Below, in pieces: positions 56,801 to 64,000 of a stretch of DNA of 64,000 bases. The notes under the pieces are model-generated. The model saw only the letters and a list, made by a program, of their open reading frames with translations. It searched no databases and was not told where the DNA came from. The translations under genes were made by a program, and so were the position numbers. The stretch's first letter is position 1. Every line of letters begins with the position of its first letter. Source of the DNA: Tubulanus polymorphus (Eukaryota; Nemertea; Palaeonemertea; Tubulaniformes; Tubulanidae); the NCBI RefSeq assembly GCF_964204645.1, contig NC_134033.1, positions 2,167,631-2,231,630 on the forward strand, read 5' to 3'.

Positions 56801-59800
56801 CAAGGTCAACTGTATCCCCGGTTTCGACGGCGTCGTCAAGGACGTCGAAGAAGCCGTCAAACTAGCCAACGAAATCGGTACGTTTAAAAATGAAAATCTC
56901 GGCAGACGTAACTGGGAAGTAAGCAGACGGATTTTCTTTGTTGGATCGGGAAAGAATGAAGTTTAAAAACTTAATTTAGGAGACTAGAAAATTTTAGCGG
57001 GTCGGGTTGGTCCAATACTTATTTTTCTTTAGTAGAGTCCGTAGTGGGTCTTACAATTGCTTATTTTGAAAATCTCAATTCAAAGTGCTTATTAGTGCTC
57101 AAAATTTGTGAGATATAGTTAGGTCGATCATCAATATCTGATTGTAGCCCATGCTTCTTCGTAAGAAAAATTTAAAAAGAAGTTCTCTACATCACCTGAG
57201 GTTGATTTTTCTGTAAAAACTGTTCACTTTAGTGCTTATTTTGACCGCAACTTAACCATGAACCCTGCATAATCAGTATGGCCACTTACCTGGAAATCAG
57301 GGAAAAGTCACGGAAATTGCCTTTCTTTTAGAAAGTTAGGGAATAGTCGAGGCAATCTGTAAATAAGCTCGAAATCAGGCCGGGAAGGCAGGGAAATTTG
57401 TTGAGACTCGCTCAGAACGCCTTAAGTAACACATACTAGGTATCAATGTGGATGAAAATTATTGTAACCGTTTCAAAAAATGACGATGTGACAATGCCAG
57501 AATCTCATGTGGCGTGTGTTGTAGGTTACCCGGTGATGTTGAAAGCGTCTGCCGGCGGCGGAGGCAAAGGAATGCGTATCGCGTGGAACGACGACGAGGC
57601 TCGCGAAGGATTTCGTTTCTCGCAAGAAGAGGCGGCGTCCAGTTTCGGCGACGATCGTCTGCTCATCGAGAAATTCATCGATAATCCGCGACATATTGAA
57701 ATACAGGTACGCGCGTGTTTAACCCTTTCAGTGCTGACAAATTAACACCCGAAATAGCTAGAGATAATATGAACATTTTCAAGGATTCAACCCCAGTGCC
57801 AGTCGGTCAAACAGATTTGATCTTTTGGTGCTCTATGGCATGAAGACTCCGGAAATGAAATCATTTGAAATGAAACTGTATTTCAGGTTTTGTGCGACAA
57901 ACACGGAAATTCAATTTATCTTAATGAAAGAGAATGCTCAATACAACGAAGAAACCAGAAAGTCATTGAAGAAGCTCCCAGGTAACTAACTATACGCTAG
58001 TGACACCTGGTGGATCCTCACTTGCCACACGGGGAATCCTCTATTGCCGCAGTAGTCGATGTCCCACTGCACACTATTGACACCTTGTGGATTCTCACTT
58101 GCCACAAGTGGAATCTTCTATTGCCGCAGTAGTCGATATCCTACTACACACTAGCGACACCTGGTGGTTGCTCACTTGGCACAAGTTGAATCCTCTATTG
58201 CTGCAGTAGTTGATGTCCTACTGCACACTAGCGACACCTGGTGGATCCTCACTTGCCACAAGTGGAATCCTCTATTGCCGCAGTAGTCGATGTCCTACTG
58301 CACACTAGTGACACCTTGTGGATCCTTACTTGCCACGGGGAATCTTCTATTGCTGCAGTAATCGTTGTCCTACTGCACACTAGTGACACCTGGTGGATCC
58401 TCACTTGCCACAAGTGGAATCCTCTATTGCGGCAGTAGTCGATGCGTCAATCAGCCCAATTTATATTGAATCTAAATTCACTGTGATTGTGATAATATTT
58501 CTATTTACAGTACGTTCTTGGACGCGGACACGCGGAGAGCGATGGGTGACCAGGCTGTGGCGCTTGCTAACGCTGTTGGCTATGATTCAGCAGGTACGGT
58601 ATCAATGATAAGAGTTTACGTGTAGTACCAGCTTTTTCTGAAGCGATCAGATATTTTTGTCTAGTTTGTAGTTGTTGACCACGCCTAAATCAGCACAGTT
58701 TTGACCTGGGTTTGTTTTTACCCAATTTGGTGGTTGAAAATTAAGAACTGAGTTTTATTGCGTAAATGATCAAAATTTGCTTACAAAACCGCTGAATTAA
58801 CTGTTTTACTGAGAGATAAACAGTACTGATATAGGAAGAGTCTACTGTAATTTAGATATGAAAGTGAAGCAGACGCTTCCTCGAAAATTGAAATTTCCCC
58901 CAAATATTCTCCTTATATGGGAATGACTGATCTGATTACAAAACCACTGAATTATCAGTTTACTGAGATAATCAGTACTGATTTAGGAAGAGTCTACTGT
59001 AATTGAGATATGAAAGTGAAGCAGACGCTTCCTCGAAAATTGAAATTTCCCCCAAATGTTCTCCTTATATGGGAATGACTGATCTGATTACAAAACCACT
59101 GAATTATCAGTTTACTGAGATAAACAGTACTGATTTAGGAGGAGTCTACAGTAATTGAGATATGAAAGTGAAGCAGACGCTTCCTCGAAATATGAAATTT
59201 TCTCCTTTTAAAACTCCGTATATCCAAGAATGACCGAGCTGTACGGACCCTGAGGATATATTATTTCAAATGAAATGGTAAAAAAATCTTGAACGCAATG
59301 ACGGATTGATTTTTGTTGTTGTTTGTTATTCGTAATCAGGTACGGTCGAGTTTTTGGTCGACTCGAAGAGGAATTTCTATTTCCTCGAGATGAACACGCG
59401 TCTGCAAGTGGAACACCCGATCACTGAGGCCATCACCGGCGTAGATATCGTGCATCAGATGTTACGAGTCGCTAAAGGTAGGAATTTCCTATTTCAAGAA
59501 TGATAATTCGGCGAAGTCCGTCTGCGACAGAGGTTCGATTCAAGAAGTTGTTCACAAATTTGAATAATTCACGAAAATTTCTAGAAAAATTTCTGGCAAC
59601 ATATTTTGATCCCTCCAGAATTGATGCACAATTGTGTAAAAGTTTAGGAAATTTTATTTGAATCTGATCATTACATGTATATGTGATTTATTTCAATAAC
59701 ATGGTTATCCCCATTAGAAGCATCTGTTATCATCTAAGGGAGTAAACTAAGATTGTTTGAAAGTCGTCACTCTTCCGTCACAGTTTGTATCGATGTGACA

Positions 59801-62800
59801 TTCTTTATACTGAATCCATCGTAGAAGATTAAAATCAGTTGTGTTTAAAAACGAGAAAGTTTTAGATTATCTCCAAAATTATTGTGAAGCCATTTTTTTA
59901 AGAGAGAAACTAAGATTGTTTGAAAGTCTTCACTCTTCGGTCACAGTTTGTATCGATGCGAATATTCTTTACACTGAGTTCATCGTAGATGATTAAAATC
60001 AGTTTAGATGAGAAATTTACGCAGTATCATCGGTTCAATTATGTTCAAAATCAATCATTGCATATGAAAAAGCCATCTTTTAGTTTTCACGCATGTATTG
60101 AATAGGGGTGGCTCCGAAAATATCCAATTCGTCGAAGGCCGGGTGTCCCCAACATTATTTCTGGTTCTATGGTGCCAGTATTGTTTATTTTTTAGGACAC
60201 AAACTGCTGTTAAAACAAGATGATATCGGAATTCACGGCTGGTCTATCGAATGTCGAGTTTACGCCGAAGATCCGTATAAAAGTTTCGGATTGCCGTCTG
60301 TCGGCCGTCTGTCATCCTACAAAGAACCGACGCACATCAAGAATGTAAGTTAGAAATATTTTTCTCCGATTTAAGGAATGGCAGCTGATTTTATTTTATT
60401 CTTTGGCGGCTATTTTTGTAGGTGAGATGCGACAGTGGTATTCAAGAAGGAAGTGAAATCAGTATTTACTATGATCCAATGATTTGCAAGGTAGAAATTA
60501 AAGAGATATATTTTTACGCTCATATTAGGAAAAAATGCACAATATTACAATATTACGAAGAGAAACTATGAGAGCAGTTTGACATTTCAACTGAAAATTC
60601 TGGGAGCTATTTTCATAGATTTTCTTTGTAACCGTTTTCAGATTTTTCTTCAATTCAAATACTAGGAGCTCAAAACTGGCACCAGTACTGTACCCAGTTA
60701 CTGTGGAACTATTGCGTCCAGTTACTGTAGAACCGGGTCCAGTGATTGTAGAATCGGGTGCATTAACTGTGGAACTGGTTCCAGTAACTGTGGAACCGGG
60801 TCCAGTGATTGTAGAATCGGGTGCATTAACTGTGGAACTGGTTCCAGTAACTGTGGAACCGGGTCCAGTGATTGTAGAATCGGGTGCATTAACTGTGGAA
60901 CTGGTTCCAGTAACTGTGGAACCGGGTCCAGTGGTTGTAGAATCGGGTGCATTCACCGTGGAACTGGTTTCAGTAACTGTGGAACCGGGTCCAGGGATTG
61001 TAGAATCGGGTGCATTAACGGTGGATCTGGTTCCAGTAACTGTGGAACTGGATTCAGAACTGTGGAACTGGATCCAGTAACTATGGAATTTGATCCAATA
61101 ACTGTGGAATGGGTCCACTGTGGAACTGAGTCCAGACCCGTGGAACTGGGTTTCATGCGTTGAATTTGAACGTTTTAGATTTCTAATAAAATCTATTTGT
61201 TTTTTATTTTTCAGTTGGTAACCGTTGGTGACACGCGAGACGAAGCTTTAGGAACAATGTGTAAAGCTTTAGACTCTTACGTCATACGAGGTATGAATCG
61301 ACTTTTATCACTCGTAACGTTTTCGGATTCAGAAAATTTTCCGTTATGAAGTTCTTATTTTATTGGGGATAATCGAAGAAAAAGTGATAAAAAATTTCCT
61401 ACTCAAAAGTTTTAATTTAAAATATATTTTTTTCTTCTCTCGTTTCAGGTGTAACTCACAATATTCCGCTGCTACGAGATATAATCACCGAAAAGAAGTT
61501 CGTGTCCGGCAATATTTCGACGAACTACCTACAAGAAGTTTATCCCGACGGTTTTACCGGTAAGAGTACAGGTTCCTTACGACTCCTTGATTCTTCGAAA
61601 ACTGCAAGGTCCTTGAATATCCTTGAATTTGTGCAAAATGCCCAAAAGTCCTTGAAAACTCCTTGAATTTTAAGAATTAAGCAATTTGAAAACTTTTAGG
61701 TTTCAGTCCTAGTTAGTAGTCATAGGCCTTACATACAGATTCCACTGAATTAAATGGTTTCAGGTAGTTACTGAATTATAAACCAAATGAAGTAAGTGTA
61801 GGATTATATTTGCTTACAAAATCACTGAATTTACAGTAAACCAAGATTTAGGAGGAGTTTACAGTAATTGGGAAAGGGAATGAAAGTGGTACCCCTCGAA
61901 ATATGAAATTTTCACTTTGAAGAATCCTTGAATTCTGGAATGATCTGTAGGGACCCTGGAGTGACCGCCTCCCAGCTCTGCGACATCCAAATTAGGAGAG
62001 TTGTAAAATGGATATTCTGATTTCTACATTTTTCGTAGGAACGAGATTGGAAGATTGGGAACGAAAGGAACTGGCTGCGATGGCCTGCGTAATCTACACG
62101 CAATGGGACCGACGTTCAAATCTGTTCTTAACCGATGACAGGTTCGTATTCTGGGCAGACGTCAAGTGAAAATTCTATCAATCAGCGAAACCCACGGTTG
62201 ATGATTTGAAAATTTGAACTTAATTTGAAATCAATATGAGTTTATCAGTTGTGGAAAATTATCATTTGCAAAAATAAGTTTACGGGTAGATAGTTGACAT
62301 AGTGACAGTTAAAAGTTAAAAAGTTCATTGTTACTATGGTATTTATCCACCGGTTAACTTAAACCAGCTTTTGAGCTACTGTTTCTCAAAAGTTGGTTAG
62401 AGCTTACCACTGGATAGTTGACATAGTGACGGTTAAAAGCTAAAAAGTTCATTGTTACTATGGTGTTTACTTTAACCAACACTTCTGAGTGACTGGATCC
62501 TGGGGCCGGTTGCTCAATAGTTGGTTAGAGTTTACCAGTGGAAAGTTGAGAGGTGCAGTAGCCGACTGGGTTAAGCCGCCGGTCACTGGTCCCCTCAATC
62601 CAGGGTTTAAGGGTTCAAACCCTGGTGGCAACAGAGTTTCTTAGTCGAAGGTTCTTCTCTGGTCTCTTCCCCATTGAAACATCGAACCCACTTATAATGC
62701 CCTGCGTGGCGCTTAGCGGGTTGAGGGTTAAGAAAAAAAAAATGTTGAAATGTTGGGATAATTGTAAGTTCATTGTTTCTGCGGTATTCATTTATCCACC

Positions 62801-62986
62801 GGTTATTTTTAACCAACTTTTGAGCGATTGGTCGCTGGTTGTTTGAATAAAACGCTTTATCATCTCGTATTTATTCGCAGGCATCACGAACTGGGAGACA
62901 GACGCAACAAGTGGGAACTGTCGCTGAAACTGGATCATAATATCCACACGGCGGAGGTCGAGATGGACAAACACGGAAAATTCGAA
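50851..62986 (+). CDS. PCCA: Propionyl-CoA carboxylase alpha chain, mitochondrial (5' part)
   Basis: Fifteen coding exons: 50851-50931, 52808-52885, 53751-53867, 54564-54731, 56709-56877, 57525-57706, 57887-57981, 58511-58593, 59340-59477, 60196-60344, 60422-60490, 61215-61290, 61449-61559, 62039-62141 and 62881-62986. They join in frame to 575 residues and stop at a phase-0 donor. Exons 1-2 are a basic mitochondrial presequence ([20 protein letters not shown]). The biotin carboxylase domain starts at [18 protein letters not shown] (about residue 54). The ATP-grasp loop [13 protein letters not shown] lies at 211-223, and the metal/bicarbonate site [11 protein letters not shown] at 341-351. 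[20 protein letters not shown] is the BC C-lobe. Exons 14-15 enter the biotin-transfer domain (NKWELSLKL). The BCCP domain with its biotinyl-Lys lies beyond 64000. With PCCB the enzyme makes methylmalonyl-CoA from propionyl-CoA. Human PCCA is 728 residues. Introns are full of minisatellites. Confidence 0.96.
51795..52645. repeat. 40-bp minisatellite, ~21 units
   Basis: Units of exactly 40 bp (GACAGGGAATCCMTGATTTA then TTGAGATGTATCAAGAGACC) in PCCA intron 1. Three sites vary between units: CCATG/CCCTG, TTGAG/TTGCG, and GACCGAC/GATGGAC. Confidence 0.95.
52900..53465. repeat. ~39-bp degenerate minisatellite
   Basis: About 12 diverged units with TCTGGAAAACTCATGGAATT and TTACAAATTTTCTCA, in PCCA intron 2. 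ORFs on both strands are artefacts of the repeat. Confidence 0.9.
53953..54205. mobile_element. hAT-like non-autonomous element, second copy
   Basis: Starts CAGGGTGGCGCCGCTGACCT and follows 11197-11467 (ATCAGAAAAATGTTGGGAAT; AATCACATGGAAAAATTAGG), but the right end is lost. In PCCA intron 3. Confidence 0.6.
54427..54482. mobile_element. piggyBac-like MITE, right-end fragment
   Basis: Only the last about 56 bp, ending GCACTGAAAGGG with TTAA at 54483-54486. In PCCA intron 3. The matching left-end fragment type is at 57722-57800. Confidence 0.7.
54830..54962 (-). mobile_element. tRNA-derived SINE, 5'-truncated copy
   Basis: On the minus strand it matches the body of the SINE at 62535-62740 (CGAAGGTTCTTCTC; TATAATGCCCTGTGTGGCGC; GGTTGAGGGTGTT) and ends in poly(A) (poly-T at about 54828). 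The tRNA-like head is missing apart from the B-box end. In PCCA intron 4. Confidence 0.8.
55660..55785. mobile_element. Palindromic MITE, family 5
   Basis: CCAGGGGCCAATTCGATAG at the left, ATAAAATTGGCCCCTGG at the right, with the inner pair AACCTGGGGGGCTAACTCAA / TTGAGTTGGCCCCTGGGTT. In PCCA intron 4. Confidence 0.7.
55930..56646. mobile_element. Cluster of family-1 MITE copies
   Basis: An amplified copy (about 55930-56300, modules of CTAAGCTCATTTTGGTTC) followed by another with clearer ends (56424-56646, GGGTCGGTTCGATAGTC ... ATGCAACCGGCCCC), ending just before PCCA exon 5. Confidence 0.75.
57722..57800. mobile_element. piggyBac-like MITE, left-end fragment
   Basis: CCCTTTCAGTGCTGACAAAT and about 60 bp more, then the similarity stops. 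In PCCA intron 6, starting 16 bp after the exon 6 donor. Confidence 0.65.
58000..58442. repeat. ~76-bp minisatellite, ~6 units
   Basis: Units with CTAGTGACACCTGGTGGATC, CTCACTTGCCACAAGTGGAA and TTGCCGCAGTAGTCGATGTC in PCCA intron 7. Confidence 0.92.
58835..59225. repeat. ~152-bp tandem repeat, 2.5 units
   Basis: Units with GATATGAAAGTGAAGCAGAC and GGGAATGACTGATCTGATTA in PCCA intron 8. Related single copies occur at about 55040-55170 (intron 4) and 61840-61935 (intron 13), so the unit is probably an interspersed element that was later duplicated. Confidence 0.85.
60700..61150. repeat. 21/63-bp minisatellite
   Basis: A 21-bp unit (CCAGTAACTGTGGAACYGGG plus T) with a 63-bp higher-order period, in PCCA intron 11. 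Open on both strands since the period is a multiple of three; not treated as coding. The unit resembles the CAGTTCCACAG ends of family-3 MITEs. Confidence 0.92.
62503..62838. mobile_element. Family-4 MITE interrupted by a SINE
   Basis: Left part GGGGCCGGTTGCTCAATAG to about 62536; right part ATTGTAAGTTCATTGTTTC to CAACTTTTGAGCGATTGGTC. The SINE at 62535-62740 separates them. In PCCA intron 14. A further copy lies at about 62280-62370 and 62385-62490. Confidence 0.65.
62535..62740 (+). mobile_element. tRNA-derived SINE, complete copy
   Basis: The tRNA-like head has an A-box-like TAGCCGACTGG and a B-box-like GGGTTCAAACCC. The body contains GTCGAAGGTTCTTCTC and ATAATGCCCTGCGTGGCGC. It ends GGTTGAGGGTTAAG followed by a poly(A) run. 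It has all parts of a Pol III retroposon. Confidence 0.85.
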
Positions 62987-64000
62987 GTAAGTCATTCTCG
63001 AACGACGCGTGCTACCTTAGATATAAACAGAGGGTTGAACATCGAGTTACTTAGATCCAGTATAGTGTCTATGAAACATGAGTTGAACTAATGCCATCGT
63101 AGCTTTTTACTAATTTCGAAAAAAGGGTCGGAATTTGAGCGGGGTTAGCTCCAAGGGAATGGTCTATGAGTGCCCCTACCCCCTTACATGTTAAGTTGCT
63201 CTGAAATCTGACGGGAAAATGAAATGTATTAAACTGATACTTAAAAAGGGTTGAACATCGAGTTACTTAGATCCAGAATAGTGTCTATGAAACATGAGTT
63301 GAACTAATGCCATCGTAGCTTTTTACTAATTTGGTAAAAAGGTTGGAATTTGAGCGAGGTTGGCTCCAAGGGGACGGTCTAAGGAGTGCCCCCTACCCCC
63401 CTACACGTTAAGTTGCCCTGAGGGAAAATGAAATGTATTAAACTGATACTTAAAAAGTCTAAATTCATGAACTGTTCTCTGTATTTCCAAATACAAGTTA
63501 ATGTTTTATGATGAGTTTTTTTTTCGGGTGCCCATTGAATTTCATGATATGCCCTATTTTGGGCTGACAACTGACCCCGGGGCGTCAAACCCGCAATGAA
63601 ACCAATCGAAAGATCTTAGATTGCAAAGATTATCGTTGAGTCTTATTAATAAGGATTTCTCGCCGGGAATTAAGATGTTTCAATTATTGTAGCGTTTCGT
63701 CAATGGTCACGAATACGTGTATTCGAATATAGAGAATATATCTGCGTCTCTCAAATCCTCAGCTTCTCTACGTATGAAAAATAATAATAATAATAATAAT
63801 TATTATTATTATTATGCAAAATGCTTCTGTATTTGCATGCTGTTTTTCTGAGTAGAGTAGAAATCTTTTTCTTGTTTATTTCTGTTTGTTTGATTTACGG
63901 AAATTTCACCTTGAAAAGATGCAATATTTGGTCGTTTGCCTCGACACAATTTTGCGATAGAATTTTAAAAAATCCGGTTCTACAGTTGTGTGTTAACTCA
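62987..64000. other. Start of PCCA intron 15
   Basis: No further PCCA exon found before the window end. Besides the duplication it contains an (AAT)n(ATT)n palindrome (63779-63815) and, from about 63976, the left end of a family-3 MITE cut by the window edge. Confidence 0.7.
63029..63470. repeat. ~218-bp direct duplication
   Basis: GGGTTGAACATCGAGTTACT and about 210 bp downstream occur twice (63031 and 63249) with few differences. In PCCA intron 15. Confidence 0.9.

Noticed and set aside
60525-61118. 197-codon minus-strand ORF (Ser/Thr/Pro/Gly repeats, mucin-like) and its plus-strand shadow
   Set aside because: Comes from the 21/63-bp repeat in PCCA intron 11, open on both strands, with no splice or start context.

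Overview
This is nuclear DNA of an animal. Genes are split by many short exons with GT-AG introns, several proteins are metazoan orthologues (golgin-45, TAF6, RNF7, EF-1alpha, propionyl-CoA carboxylase alpha), and most non-coding DNA is made of small inverted-repeat transposons and minisatellites. No mitochondrial, viral or bacterial genes are seen. The repeat style and the orphan-type GPCR suggest a marine invertebrate, possibly a lophotrochozoan such as a mollusc, but that is inference.

Layout. 0.6-3.5 kb: two first exons on the minus strand, one of an unidentified protein with a mitochondrial presequence and one of NME7; both genes continue off the left edge. 7.6-11.7 kb: BLZF1/golgin-45 (+, 6 coding exons), head to head with NME7 as in vertebrates. 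14.5-20.7 kb: TAF6 (-, 12 coding exons), sharing a likely bidirectional promoter with a CAP-Gly domain gene (+, 21.7-25.1 kb). 26.3-27.8 kb: RNF7/RBX2 (-, 3 exons), tail to tail with the CAP-Gly gene. 29.4-49.5 kb: two complete EF-1alpha genes in direct orientation (30.6-37.4 and 45.7-49.5 kb). Between them lie an intronless rhodopsin-like GPCR (39.3-40.2 kb) and relics of at least one further EF-1alpha copy. 50.9-64 kb: PCCA (+), 15 coding exons up to the start of the biotin-transfer region; the C-terminal biotin domain is beyond the right edge.

Working logic. The genes are mostly housekeeping: Golgi structure, TFIID, cullin-RING ligase, translation elongation and propionate catabolism. They form no single pathway. 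The two EF-1alpha genes have TOP/TCT-type starts. The second carries three related box C/D snoRNA-like sequences in its introns, the most promising RNA finding here. The two copies are almost identical in coding exons 1-2 and clearly different from exon 4 on, which suggests partial gene conversion.

The non-coding part is dominated by (i) a piggyBac-like MITE of about 280 bp with TTAA duplications, (ii) several palindromic mini-element families whose ends share a GGSCCRGTT-type core, (iii) hAT-like CAGGGTGG- and CAGGGGCGGA-ended elements, (iv) a tRNA-derived SINE, (v) a long-inverted-repeat element in an EF-1alpha intron, and (vi) many intronic minisatellites. All exon borders were read by eye from splice signals, reading frame and family knowledge; no alignment was run.
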